A stretch of DNA of 64,000 nt from JANQOH01 sp965201115 (lineage in GTDB: Bacteria > Pseudomonadota > Alphaproteobacteria > UBA7887): contig OZ241745.1 in the NCBI GenBank assembly GCA_965201115.1, positions 2,852,001-2,916,000 of the forward strand, read 5' to 3'. Below, piece by piece: positions 42,187-51,388 of this stretch (position 1 is the stretch's first letter; each line of letters starts with the position of its first letter). Below the pieces are notes generated by a model. The model did not search any database, was not told where the DNA came from, and saw only the letters and a program-made list of their open reading frames with translations. A program made the translations under genes and the position numbers.

Positions 42187-42230
42187 CCCGCGCGGCTGGC
42201 AAGCCGCCCGGCCCCGGAAAGGAGAACGCG

Positions 42231-43103
42231 ATGGCAAGCGCGCGCATCATCGACGGCAAGGCGGTCGCGGCGGAACTGCGCGCCGGGGTCGCGCGCCGCG
42301 CGGCGCGACTCGACCCGCCCCCCGGCCTCGCCGTCGTGCTTGTCGGCGACGACCCCGCCAGCCGCGTTTACGTTCGCAACAAGACCTGCGCGGTCGCCGA
42401 GGCGGGGATGCGCGGCGTCGAGCGCCGCCTGCCCGCCGATACCGGAGAATCGGCGCTGTTGGCGACGATCGCCGAGCTCAACGCCGACCCCGGCATAAAC
42501 GGCATACTCGTGCAGCTGCCGCTGCCGCCGGGGATCGATTCGGCGCGCGTTGTGGCGGCCGTCGATCCGGCCAAGGACGTCGACGGCTTCCACCCGGAAA
42601 ACGCGGGGCGGCTGGTCTCCGGCGCGCCGGGCCCCGCGCCCTGCACCCCGCGCGGCGTCATGCGCCTGCTGGCCCACGCGGGCGTGGAGACGCGCGGCGC
42701 CGAGGCGCTGATAATCGGCCGCTCGGCCATCGTCGGCAAGCCCATGGCGCTGCTCCTGCTGGCCGCCGACGCCACCGTGACCGTGGCGCATTCGCGCACC
42801 CGCGATCTCGCCGCCGCCTGCCGCCGCGCCGACATCGCGGTCGCCGCCGCCGGCCGCCCCGAGATGGTGCGCGGCGACTGGATAAAGCCCGGCGCCGCCG
42901 TAATCGACGTCGGCATAAACCGCGTCCCCGCCGCCGGCGGCAAGTCCCGCCTTGTCGGCGACGTAGCGTTCGCCGAAGCGGTCGAGGTCGCCGGCGCGCT
43001 CACCCCCGTCCCCGGCGGCGTCGGCCCGATGACCGTCGCCTGCCTGCTCGAGAACACCCTGCGCGCCGCCCGCGCCCAGCGCGGACTCCCGCCCGGCGAT
43101 TGA
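42231..43103 (+). CDS. folD: Bifunctional methylenetetrahydrofolate dehydrogenase/cyclohydrolase
   Basis: 290 aa; GGAAAGGAG precedes the ATG. Interconverts 5,10-methylene- and 10-formyl-THF. Motifs: GDDPASRVYVRNK (Y-x-x-x-K, catalytic Lys), GILVQLPLPPGID, VDGFHPENAGRL, the Rossmann segment ALIIGRSAIVGKPMALLLL and the C-terminal TPVPGGVGPMTVACLLENT. In an alphaproteobacterium with a nearby methanol-dehydrogenase-type cluster it could also serve C1 oxidation. Confidence 0.97.
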   Translation: MASARIIDGKAVAAELRAGVARRAARLDPPPGLAVVLVGDDPASRVYVRNKTCAVAEAGMRGVERRLPADTGESALLATIAELNADPGINGILVQLPLPPGIDSARVVAAVDPAKDVDGFHPENAGRLVSGAPGPAPCTPRGVMRLLAHAGVETRGAEALIIGRSAIVGKPMALLLLAADATVTVAHSRTRDLAAACRRADIAVAAAGRPEMVRGDWIKPGAAVIDVGINRVPAAGGKSRLVGDVAFAEAVEVAGALTPVPGGVGPMTVACLLENTLRAARAQRGLPPGD

Positions 43104-43114
43104 CCGCGCGGGCG

Positions 43115-44074
43115 CTACGCCGTTCGCGCCCACTCCTCGCGGAGCAGGTCGAAGCCCTCGCGCAACAAGCGGAGCGAGGCTTCGCGCGTCATGAAGCCCG
43201 CGTGGCCGGTGAGCGTGACGTTGTCGAGGCGGCGCAGCGGGCTGTCGGGCGCGGGCGGCTCGGCGGCGAAAACGTCGAGCGCCGCGTGAGCCAGCCGCCG
43301 CGCGCGCAGGGCCGAGACAAGCGCCGCCTCGTCGATCAGCCCGCCGCGCGCCGTGTTGACGAGTATCGCCCCCGGACGCATCAGGCCGAGGCGGCGCGCG
43401 TCGAGTATTTCCGCGGTCCCGGCGGTCAGCGCCAGGTGCAGCGACACCGCGTCCGCGGCCGCCAGCACGTCGTCCAGCGGGCGCGCTTCGCACGGCAGAT
43501 CGGCGGGGACGCCGCTCCGGCTCCACGCGAGAACCTTCATGCCGAGCGCGGCGCCCAGGCGCACGGTCTCGCGCCCGATGCCGCCGGCGCCGATTACGCC
43601 CAGCGTCTTGCCCGCGAGCTCGACGCCGTTGAGGGTTTCCCAGCCGCCGGCGCGGATGGCGCGGTCCATCGCCGCCACCTGCCGGGCGGCCGCTAACAAC
43701 AGCGCGATCGCGTGTTCCGCCACCGAGCGGTCGCCGTAGCCCTTTATCGTGCGCACAGCGACGCCATGCTTTTCCGCCGCCGCGAGGTCGATATAGCTCG
43801 ACGCCCCGGTCCCGAGAAACACGATCGACCGCAGCGCGGGCGCGCCCGCGATCAGGCCGGCGTCGATTTCCGTATGATCGACCAGCAGTACGCGGCTGTC
43901 CGCCAGCATGGCGGCGACCGCGGCGCGGTCCGGGCTCCCCGCCGAGATTTCCAGCGCCGGCGCGCGGGCGCGCAAATCCGCGTCGATGAGATCGAAGAGA
44001 AAGGCGGGGCAGTCGATAAACCGCGCCGCCGCGCCCGCCGGGGGCGGCACATCCGTCACCGGAGCGCCCTCCAT
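43115..44074 (-). CDS. D-isomer-specific 2-hydroxyacid dehydrogenase family protein
   Basis: 319 aa. NAD-binding fold KTLGVIGAGGIGRETVRLGA, catalytic Arg in LVNTARGGLIDEAALV, Glu in FAAEPPAPDSPL and His in TLTGHAGFMTREA. The segment YGDRSVAEHAIALLLAAARQ is typical. Substrate unknown (glyoxylate, hydroxypyruvate and phosphoglycerate branches are all possible). It converges with folD and precedes no obvious operon partner; an SDR lies 49 bases upstream on the same strand. Confidence 0.9.
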   Translation of the reverse strand: MEGAPVTDVPPPAGAAARFIDCPAFLFDLIDADLRARAPALEISAGSPDRAAVAAMLADSRVLLVDHTEIDAGLIAGAPALRSIVFLGTGASSYIDLAAAEKHGVAVRTIKGYGDRSVAEHAIALLLAAARQVAAMDRAIRAGGWETLNGVELAGKTLGVIGAGGIGRETVRLGAALGMKVLAWSRSGVPADLPCEARPLDDVLAAADAVSLHLALTAGTAEILDARRLGLMRPGAILVNTARGGLIDEAALVSALRARRLAHAALDVFAAEPPAPDSPLRRLDNVTLTGHAGFMTREASLRLLREGFDLLREEWARTA

Positions 44075-44123
44075 GACAATCCGGGCGCCGACGCCTGCAG
44101 TCCCGGGAAGTGCGGCGCGCCGG

Positions 44124-44879
44124 TCAGATGCAGCGGCCGCCGTCCACCTCGAGCATGGTTCCGGTTATGAAGGCGGTTTCGTCCTCGGCGAAGAAGACGG
44201 CGGCGGCGGCAATATCGTCGGGCGTCGAGAGGCGGCCGATCGGCACGGTGGCGATGAAGCGCTCGCGTTTTTCGTCCGAGTCGGCGCCGCCCATGAAATC
44301 GGTCAGCATGGCGGTCTCGCCGGCGACCGGGCAGATGCCGTTGACGCGGATATTCTCGCGCGCGACCTCGAGGGCGAGCGCCTTGCACAACGGCACGAGC
44401 GCGCCCTTGGTGGCGTTATAGACGGCGAGATTCGGCCGCGGACGGAGCGCCGCGGTCGAGACCATCGCGACGATGGCGCCGCCGCCCTGGGCGCGCATGG
44501 CGCGCACCGCATGTTTGGCGCCCAAAAACACGCCGCGCACATTGACGCGGAAAACGCGGTCGAAGAACTCCGCTTCGGTATCGGCCAGCGGGCGCGGCCT
44601 CATGCCCAGGCCGGCGTTGAGCACGGCGATATCGACCGCGCCGAAAGCGTCGCGCGCGGCGGCGATCATCGCTTCGTTGTCGGCTTCCTCGCCCACATCG
44701 ACGGCGACGAATCGGGCGGCGTCGCCGATATCGTTCGCGACCCGGCGCCCGTTTTCCCCGTCGATATCGGCGACGATGACTTTCGCGCCTTCGCGCGCGT
44801 AGCGCCGGGCGATTCCCTCGCCGAACCCCGATCCCGCGCCGGTTACGATCGCCGCCTTGCCTTCGAGCCGTCCCGCCAT
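44124..44879 (-). CDS. Short-chain dehydrogenase/reductase (classical SDR)
   Basis: 251 aa. Cofactor motif T-G-x3-G-x-G in IVTGAGSGFGEGIARR, Asp-rich VIVADIDGENGRRVA favouring NAD, active site Ser in AMVSTAALRPRPN and Y-x-x-x-K in VYNATKGALVPL, then the C-terminal MLEVDGGRCI. Substrate unknown. Same strand and close to the 2-hydroxyacid dehydrogenase gene, so probably one unit. Confidence 0.92.
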   Translation of the reverse strand: MAGRLEGKAAIVTGAGSGFGEGIARRYAREGAKVIVADIDGENGRRVANDIGDAARFVAVDVGEEADNEAMIAAARDAFGAVDIAVLNAGLGMRPRPLADTEAEFFDRVFRVNVRGVFLGAKHAVRAMRAQGGGAIVAMVSTAALRPRPNLAVYNATKGALVPLCKALALEVARENIRVNGICPVAGETAMLTDFMGGADSDEKRERFIATVPIGRLSTPDDIAAAAVFFAEDETAFITGTMLEVDGGRCI

Positions 44880-44927
44880 TGCCGTTTCCCCCCTTGTCGA
44901 ATGCGCTTCGGCCCGCGCGGGGCCGGG

Positions 44928-45005
44928 TGGGGCGAGCGATCGGTTTCGAACCGACGACCTCCTGAGTCACAGTCAGGCGCTCTGACCGACTGAGCTACGC
45001 TCGCC
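44928..45005 (-). tRNA. tRNA-His (anticodon GUG)
   Basis: Acceptor GCGAGCG/CGCTCGC with an extra 5' G (position -1) opposite C73, the tRNA-His identity element; anticodon stem CCTGA/TCAGG around CTGTGAC (anticodon GTG); T-loop TTCGAAA; encoded CCA. Confidence 0.96.
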
Positions 45006-45245
45006 GCCGGGGCGTTTCGATAAGGGTTCGGCGGCGGCGCGTCAAGCGTCGGCCTCGCCGCGCAGGCGGCCCCCCGGGGGGGCCGGCGCGCGCGGGCGCC
45101 CAAAAGACAGGCGCCGTGGCGAAAAAACAGGCCGCGCCGCGCGCCGCCGTGCTTGCGGGGATCGACGCCCGGGCCTTGGCACGGAACGTGCATGTTTATG
45201 GCAAGCGACACGCGTTCGGACGCCCCAGCCACGGAAACCGCGCTC

Positions 45246-45584
45246 ATGAAGAAAATCGAAGCGATCATCAAGCCCTTCAAGCTCGACGAAGTGAAGGAGG
45301 CGCTTCACGAAGTAGGCCTCCAAGGCATCACCGTCACCGAGGCCAAGGGCTTCGGCCGCCAAAAGGGCCACACGGAACTATACCGCGGGGCGGAATACGT
45401 CGTCGATTTCCTGCCCAAGATCAAGCTCGAGATCGTCCTCGACGACAGCCTGCTCGAACGCGCCGTGGAAGCGATCCAGAAAGCCGCCCATACCGGGCGC
45501 ATCGGCGACGGGAAGATTTTCGTCGGCACGGTCGAGGAAGCGGTGCGCATTCGCACCGGCGAGACCGGCAGCGAAGCGATCTGA
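45246..45584 (+). CDS. glnB: Nitrogen regulatory protein P-II
   Basis: 112 aa, exactly the canonical length from the ATG at 45246; upstream in-frame starts would add an unusual tail. Opens MKKIEAIIKPFKLDEVKEAL; T-loop with the uridylylation site Tyr 51 in ELYRGAEYVVDF; B-loop TGRIGDGKIFV. Senses 2-oxoglutarate and ATP/ADP and controls glutamine synthetase adenylylation. Directly upstream of glnA, the common alphaproteobacterial glnBA unit. Confidence 0.97.
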   Translation: MKKIEAIIKPFKLDEVKEALHEVGLQGITVTEAKGFGRQKGHTELYRGAEYVVDFLPKIKLEIVLDDSLLERAVEAIQKAAHTGRIGDGKIFVGTVEEAVRIRTGETGSEAI

Positions 45585-45691
45585 CCGCGCGCCGTTCGGG
45601 CGCGCTGGACTCGCGGCCGTATTTCGGGCAGAAGAGGCGCCGCCCCCCGCGCGGGGGCGCCGTTCACGCTCAGACAACCGGAAAGAAGGCC

Positions 45692-47101
45692 ATGTCCGAC
45701 CCCACCACCGTTCTGGAGAAGATCAAGGAAGACGAAGTCGTGTTCGTCGATTTCCGCTTCACCGATCCGCGAGGCAAGTGGCATCACACGGCGCAGACCG
45801 CCGACTCGGTCGACGAGGATATGCTCGAAGACGGCGTGATGTTCGACGGCTCGTCGATCGCGGGCTGGAAATCCATCCACGAGTCCGACATGAACCTGAT
45901 GCCGGACCTGTCGACCGCCGTGCTCGACCCGTTTACCGCCCAGCCGACGCTCGTGCTGTTCTGCGACATTCTGGACCCGCAGACGGGCCAGCCCTACCCG
46001 CGCGACCCGCGCTCGACCGCCGGCAAGGCCGAGGCCTATCTGCGCGCGTCCGGCATCGGCGACACCGCGTATTTCGGCCCCGAGCCCGAGTTCTTCGTGT
46101 TCGACGACGTGCGCTGGAAACTGTCGCAGAACGAAACGGGCTACCGCATCGACCACGAGGAAGGCCCCTACAACAGCGGCGCCGAGGTGGAAGACGGCAA
46201 TATCGGCCACCGCCCGCGCCCGAAGGGCGGATATTTCCCGGTGCCGCCGGTCGATTCGATGACGGACCTGCGCGGGGAAATGGTCACGACCATGGCCGAC
46301 ATGGGGCTGGCGATGGAGAAGCACCACCACGAGGTGGCGCCGAGCCAGAACGAGCTCGGCTTCGGCTTCCTGCCGCTGAAGAAATGCGCCGACGCCGTGC
46401 AGATCTACAAGTACTGTGTGCATCAGGTGGCGCACTCCTACGGCAAGACCGCCACCTTCATGCCCAAGCCCGTGGTCGAGGACAACGGCTCGGGCATGCA
46501 CTGCCACCAATCGGTGTGGAAGGACGGCGCGCCGCTGTTCGCCGGGTCGGGCTACGCCGACCTTTCCGACACGGCGCTGTACTACATCGGCGGCATCATC
46601 CGGCACGCCCGGGCGCTCAACGCCTTCGCCAACCCGACGACGAACAGCTACAAGCGCGTGGTGCCCGGTTTCGAGGCGCCGGTGCTGCTCGCCTACTCCG
46701 CGCGCAACCGCTCGGCGTCGTGCCGCATTCCCTACGCGGCGAGCCCGAACGGCAAGCGCGTCGAAGTGCGCTTCCCCGACCCGTCGGCCAACCCGTATCT
46801 CGCTTTCGCGGCGATGCTCATGGCCGGCCTCGACGGCATCCAGAACCGCATCCATCCCGGCGAGGCCATCGACAAGAACCTCTACGACCTGCCGCCGGAA
46901 GAAGTCGCCGACGTGCCCACGGTGTGCCACAGCCTCCGCCACGCGCTGGACTCGCTCGCGGAAGATCGCGATTTCCTCACGCAGGGCGATGTTTTCTCCG
47001 CCGACCAGCTCGACGGCTACCTGGAGCTCAAGTGGGAGGAGGTGTACGCCTTCGAGCACGCGCCGCATCCCATCGAGTTCGATCTGTACTACTCGGTCTG
47101 A
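45692..47101 (+). CDS. glnA: Glutamine synthetase, type I
   Basis: 469 aa, standard GSI-beta length. Opens at the ATG 45692 with GAAAGAAGG upstream. Motifs: MFDGSSIAGWKSIHESDM, FGPEPEFFVFDDVRW, EVAPSQNELGF, GSGMHCHQSVWKDG, NPTTNSYKRVVPGFEAP, and the adenylylation Tyr in KNLYDLPPEE. Makes glutamine from glutamate, ammonia and ATP. A likely terminator follows at 47125-47155. Confidence 0.98.
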   Translation: MSDPTTVLEKIKEDEVVFVDFRFTDPRGKWHHTAQTADSVDEDMLEDGVMFDGSSIAGWKSIHESDMNLMPDLSTAVLDPFTAQPTLVLFCDILDPQTGQPYPRDPRSTAGKAEAYLRASGIGDTAYFGPEPEFFVFDDVRWKLSQNETGYRIDHEEGPYNSGAEVEDGNIGHRPRPKGGYFPVPPVDSMTDLRGEMVTTMADMGLAMEKHHHEVAPSQNELGFGFLPLKKCADAVQIYKYCVHQVAHSYGKTATFMPKPVVEDNGSGMHCHQSVWKDGAPLFAGSGYADLSDTALYYIGGIIRHARALNAFANPTTNSYKRVVPGFEAPVLLAYSARNRSASCRIPYAASPNGKRVEVRFPDPSANPYLAFAAMLMAGLDGIQNRIHPGEAIDKNLYDLPPEEVADVPTVCHSLRHALDSLAEDRDFLTQGDVFSADQLDGYLELKWEEVYAFEHAPHPIEFDLYYSV

Positions 47102-47124
47102 CGGCGGCGGCCTTTCGCGTTCCC

Positions 47125-47155
47125 GAGGGGCCCGCCATCGGCGGGCCCCTCTTCG
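47125..47155 (+). terminator. Probable terminator after glnA
   Basis: Perfect 12-bp stem GAGGGGCCCGCC/GGCGGGCCCCTC with a 3-base loop, 24 bases after the glnA stop; the following T run is only two bases, so termination by hairpin alone is less sure. Confidence 0.55.
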
Positions 47156-47185
47156 GCGTCCGCTCGATTCGCGAATCGCAAGCGC

Positions 47186-49222
47186 ATGGACAATCTCTGG
47201 TCCGACCGCGCCGCCCGCGCCGCCGCCGCCCGGTACCGGGCGCAAGGCGTGGGCGAGGACCTCGCGCTGCGGGTCTATACCGCGCGTCTCCTGGGCAGGG
47301 AGCCGCGCCTCGTGCAGCACGGCGGCGGCAACGTATCGGTCAAGACTACCCTCCCGGACCTCGCCGGAAACGCCGTCGAGGCCATGTGCGTCAAGGGTTC
47401 GGGTTGGGACATGGCGTCGATCGAGCCGGCGGGCCTGCCGGCGATGCGCCTCGACGCGGTGCGCCCGCTCGCCGCCCTCGACGCGCTGTCGGACGAAGAC
47501 ATGGTCAACGCGCAGCGCCTGAGCCTGCTCGACAGCCGCGCGCCGAACCCCTCGGTCGAGGCGCTGCTCCACGCCTTTCTGCCGCACAAATACGTCGATC
47601 ACACCCACGCCTGGGCGGTGCTGTCGCTGACCGGCCAAGCGGATGGCGCGGCGCTGGCCAGGGACGTCTATGGCGGGCGCGCGGCGCTCGCGCCCTACGT
47701 CATGCCGGGTTTCGCGCTGGCGAAGCGCGCGCGCGAGATCTATCTCGCCAATCCCGGCGTCGAGGGGCTGATCCTTCTCAAGCACGGGATTTTCTCGTTC
47801 GGCGACAGCGCGGAGGAATCCTATGCGCGCATGATCGATCTCGTGTCGCTGGCCGAGGCGCGCATCGCGCGCGCGCCGCGCGCCGCCGCCGCGCCGCGCA
47901 GGCCGCCCGCCCGCGCGCGGGTCGCCGAGGCCGCGCCGATCCTGCGCGGCCTCGCCGCCCGGGCGAGCGGAGACGACGAACGGCGCTGGGTGCTCGACCG
48001 CCGCTCCGGCCCCGCCGTCATGGCCTATGTCGATAACCCCGACGCCGCGCGATACAGCCAGCGGGGGCCGGTCACGCCCGACCACGCGATCCGCACCAAG
48101 GGCGTGCCCCTGCTCGCGCCGCCCCTGCCGGCCTCCGGCGGGATGCGGCGCTACCGCGACGAGGCCGCGCGCGCGTTCGCGCGGTACGCCGACGATTACC
48201 GCGCCTGTTTCGCGCGCCAGCAAGCGCGGGCGGGAACGGCGAAAACCCCGCTCGACCCCGCGCCCCGCGTCATACTGGCGCCCGGCCTCGGCCTGTTCGG
48301 AATCGGAACATCGGTCCGCGACGCGCGCATCGCCGCGGATCTCGCCGAGGCCACTGCGCATGTCGTCGCCGACGCCGAGGCGCTCGGGCGGTTCGAGAGC
48401 ATCGGCGAGGACGACCTCTTCGATATCGAATACTGGTCGCTGGAGCAGGCCAAGCTCGGCAAGGCCGCGGAGCCGCCGCTTGCGGGCCGGGTCGTCGTCG
48501 TCACCGGCGGAGCGGGAACCATCGGGCGGGCCTGCGCGGCGGCGTTTTCCGCCGCCGGCGCGGCCGTCGCGGCGCTCGACCTCGACGGCGCGGCGGCGGC
48601 CGCGAGCGGCGGCGCGCTCGGCCTCGCCTGCGACGTCACCGATCCGGGCTCGGTCCGCGCCGCGTTCCATGCCGTATGCGATGCGTTCGGCGGCGTGGAT
48701 ATCGTCATCTCGAACGCCGGCGCCGCGTTCGAGGGCCGTATCGGCGAGGTTGGGGACGACATCCTGCGCGCCGGTTTCGAGCTCAATTTCTTCGCCCACC
48801 AGACCGTGGCGCGCAACGCGGCGCGCATCATGCGCGCGCAGGCGACCGGCGGCGCGCTGCTGTTCAACGCCTCGAAGCAGGCGGTCAGCCCCGGGCGCGA
48901 TTTTGGCCCCTACGGCCTGCCGAAGGCGGCGACGCTGTTCCTCGCCCGGCAATACGCGCTCGACTACGGCGCCGAGGGCATCCGCGCCAACGCCGTCAAC
49001 GCCGACCGCATCCGCGGCGGCATGCTGACCGATGAGCTGATCGCCCGCCGCGCGGCGGCGCGCGGAATCGCCGAACGCGATTACACGACCGCCAACCTGC
49101 TGCGGCGCGAGACGACGGCGGAAGACGTCGCCCGGGCGTTTCTGCACCTCGCGCTGTCGCAGGCGACCACGGGCGCGGCGCTGTCGGTGGACGGCGGCAA
49201 TATCGCCGCCGCGACGGGCTGA
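47186..49222 (+). CDS. Bifunctional class II aldolase / short-chain dehydrogenase
   Basis: 678 aa fusion of the RhaD/YuxG type. N-terminal half: class II aldolase/adducin domain with LVQHGGGNVSVK, zinc-binding VDHTHAWAVLSL and LILLKHGIFSFG. C-terminal third: SDR with VVTGGAGTIGRACAAAFSAA, Ser region LLFNASKQAVS and YGLPKAA (Y-x-x-x-K), ending SVDGGNIAAATG. The family acts on sugar phosphates such as rhamnulose-1-phosphate and lactaldehyde; exact substrate unknown. Followed three bases later by purB. Confidence 0.92.
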   Translation: MDNLWSDRAARAAAARYRAQGVGEDLALRVYTARLLGREPRLVQHGGGNVSVKTTLPDLAGNAVEAMCVKGSGWDMASIEPAGLPAMRLDAVRPLAALDALSDEDMVNAQRLSLLDSRAPNPSVEALLHAFLPHKYVDHTHAWAVLSLTGQADGAALARDVYGGRAALAPYVMPGFALAKRAREIYLANPGVEGLILLKHGIFSFGDSAEESYARMIDLVSLAEARIARAPRAAAAPRRPPARARVAEAAPILRGLAARASGDDERRWVLDRRSGPAVMAYVDNPDAARYSQRGPVTPDHAIRTKGVPLLAPPLPASGGMRRYRDEAARAFARYADDYRACFARQQARAGTAKTPLDPAPRVILAPGLGLFGIGTSVRDARIAADLAEATAHVVADAEALGRFESIGEDDLFDIEYWSLEQAKLGKAAEPPLAGRVVVVTGGAGTIGRACAAAFSAAGAAVAALDLDGAAAAASGGALGLACDVTDPGSVRAAFHAVCDAFGGVDIVISNAGAAFEGRIGEVGDDILRAGFELNFFAHQTVARNAARIMRAQATGGALLFNASKQAVSPGRDFGPYGLPKAATLFLARQYALDYGAEGIRANAVNADRIRGGMLTDELIARRAAARGIAERDYTTANLLRRETTAEDVARAFLHLALSQATTGAALSVDGGNIAAATG

Positions 49223-49225
49223 CCG

Positions 49226-51130
49226 ATGATTCCGCGCTACACGCGGCCGGAAATGGCGGCGCTCTGGGCGCCGGAGACCAGGTTCCGCATATGGCTCGAT
49301 ATCGAGCGCTACGCCTGCGAGGCGCAGGAGGCGCTCGGCGCGATACCCGCCGGGACCGCCGCGGCCATCGCCGAACGCGGAACGTTCGAAATCGAGCGTA
49401 TCGACGCCATCGAACGCGAGACAAAGCACGACGTCATCGCCTTTCTGACGAATGTTGCGGAACACGTGGGCGAAGAGGCGCGGTTCATGCATTCGGGCAT
49501 GACCTCGTCGGACGTGCTCGACACCTGCCTCGCCGTGCAACTGACCCGCGCCGCGGACATTCTGCTCGCCGATGTCGATGCGCTGCTGGCGGCGCTGGAG
49601 CGCCGGGCGCGCGAGCACAAACTCACGCCGTGCATCGGCCGCAGCCACGGCGTCCACGCCGAGCCGACGACCTTCGGCCTCAAACTCGCGCAGGCCTGGG
49701 CGGAGTTCGCGCGCCACCGCGCACGGCTCGAGACAGCGCGGAGCGAAATCGCGACCTGCGCGATTTCCGGCGCGGTGGGAACCTTCGCCGGTGTCGATCC
49801 GGCCGTGGAGGCGCATGTCGCGCGCCGGCTGGGCCTTGCGCCCGAGCCCATCTCTACCCAGGTCATCCCGCGCGACCGGCACGCGGCGTTCTTTGCCGCG
49901 CTCGCCGGCGCGGCGTCGTCGATCGAACGCGTCGCGGTCGAGATCCGGCACCTGCAACGGACCGAGTTGCGCGAAGTCGAGGAGTTTTTCTCCCGGGGGC
50001 AGAAGGGCTCCTCCGCCATGCCGCACAAGCGCAACCCCGTCCTTGCCGAGAACCTTACGGGGCTGGCGCGGCTGGTGCGCGCGGCGGTCGTTCCGGCGCT
50101 CGAAAACGTCGCGCTCTGGCATGAACGCGACATTTCGCACTCATCCGTGGAGCGCGCCATCGCCCCCGACGCTACGGCGACGCTGGATTTCGCCTTGGCG
50201 CGCCTGACCGGTGTGCTCGACACGCTCACGGTCGATCCCGCCGCGATGCGCCGGAACATCGATCTTCTCGGCGGCCTGATCCATTCGCAGCAGGCGCTGT
50301 TGGCGCTCGCGCGGGCGGGCATGAGCCGCGAGGCGGCATACGCGGCGGTACAGCGCAACGCCATGCGCGTATGGCGCGAGGGCGGAGATTTCCGCGCCGC
50401 GCTCGCCGCCGACGCCGAGGTCGCGCGCCGCCTCGACGCCGCCGCGCTCGACGCGGCGTTCGACCTCGATCGCCATTTCGCGCATGCGGGAACGATGTTC
50501 TCGCGGGTCTTCGGCGATCCGCCCGATATAACGCCGGACGACGTGCTGAAGTTCTGGTTCGGGGAAGCCGGCCCGGAACGGTGGTTCGCGGTCGATCCGG
50601 CGTTCGACTCGGTCGTGGCGAGCCGCCTCGGCGCGGCGCACGAGCGCGCCGCCGCCGGCGCGCTGAACGCATGGCGCGAAAACGCCAAGGGATGTCTGGC
50701 GCTGATCGTTCTGCTGGACCAGGCGCCGCGCAACATGTTTCGCGGCGCGGCGCGCGCTTTCGCCAGCGACGCGGCGGCGCGCGGCGCGGCGGACCGCGCG
50801 GTGCGGCGGCGCTTCGACTGCGACCCGTCGTTCGACGACGCCCGGCGGCAGTTTTTCTACATGCCGTTCATGCATTCCGAGGACATCGCGGACCAAAACC
50901 GCTGCGTCGCCCTTGCGGAGGCGCGCCTGCCGAAAGGCGGCGCCGGCGATGCGGCGGGCCATGCCCGGCGTCACCGCGACGTCATTGCGCGATTCGGACG
51001 GTTCCCGCATCGCAACGCCGCTCTTGGGCGCGAAAGCACGGCCGAGGAGGCCGACTGGCTGGCGAACGGCGGCGAAACCTTCGAGGCGCCGCCCCGAGGC
51101 TCCGGCGCGATAGCGGATGGTGGGCGATGA
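49226..51130 (+). CDS. purB: Adenylosuccinate lyase fused to a DUF924 domain
   Basis: 634 aa, about 200 longer than ordinary PurB. Residues 1-430 are a full adenylosuccinate lyase: opening MIPRYTRPEMAALWAPETRF, MTSSDVLDTCLAVQL, GRSHGVHAEPTTFG and the fumarase-family signature KGSSAMPHKRNP. Without a stop it continues from DITPDDVLKFWFGEAG (about 435) into a DUF924 domain with VLLDQAPRNMFRGAARAF, FYMPFMHSEDIADQNRCV and RFGRFPHRNAALGRESTAEE. PurB acts in purine synthesis; DUF924 is uncharacterised. The final 13 bases overlap the 3' end of tRNA-Val on the other strand. Confidence 0.92.
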   Translation: MIPRYTRPEMAALWAPETRFRIWLDIERYACEAQEALGAIPAGTAAAIAERGTFEIERIDAIERETKHDVIAFLTNVAEHVGEEARFMHSGMTSSDVLDTCLAVQLTRAADILLADVDALLAALERRAREHKLTPCIGRSHGVHAEPTTFGLKLAQAWAEFARHRARLETARSEIATCAISGAVGTFAGVDPAVEAHVARRLGLAPEPISTQVIPRDRHAAFFAALAGAASSIERVAVEIRHLQRTELREVEEFFSRGQKGSSAMPHKRNPVLAENLTGLARLVRAAVVPALENVALWHERDISHSSVERAIAPDATATLDFALARLTGVLDTLTVDPAAMRRNIDLLGGLIHSQQALLALARAGMSREAAYAAVQRNAMRVWREGGDFRAALAADAEVARRLDAAALDAAFDLDRHFAHAGTMFSRVFGDPPDITPDDVLKFWFGEAGPERWFAVDPAFDSVVASRLGAAHERAAAGALNAWRENAKGCLALIVLLDQAPRNMFRGAARAFASDAAARGAADRAVRRRFDCDPSFDDARRQFFYMPFMHSEDIADQNRCVALAEARLPKGGAGDAAGHARRHRDVIARFGRFPHRNAALGRESTAEEADWLANGGETFEAPPRGSGAIADGGR

Positions 51131-51193
51131 CGGGTTCGAACCGCCGGCCTTCTCGGTGTAAACGAGACGCTCTACCAGCTGAGCTAATCGCCC
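51118..51193 (-). tRNA. tRNA-Val (anticodon UAC)
   Basis: Acceptor GGGCGAT/ATCGCCC, anticodon stem TCTCG/CGAGA around TTTACAC (anticodon TAC), T-arm loop TTCGAAC, discriminator A and encoded CCA. Its 3' end overlaps the purB stop region. Confidence 0.95.
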
Positions 51194-51388
51194 CGCGCCG
51201 CGAGAGTTAGTTTACCGCGCCCTTCGGTTTCGGACCAGGATCGAACCGCGCCCGCGGCGCCGTTCCCGCCTCGGGCGCCGGCGCGCCAAGGGCCCGGCGC
51301 GTTGACGCGGCGGGAACGCAATGTTACACGGCGGTGACGGCAACGCTGGGCGCGCGGCGCCGGGATAGGGCGCGGAGGTAACGTTGGC

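Noticed and set aside
45305..50140. 1611-codon open frame on the minus strand opposite glnB-glnA-aldolase-purB
   Set aside because: It is the antisense shadow of four well-supported genes in very GC-rich DNA; composition is His/Arg/Gly/Ala-rich with no domain.
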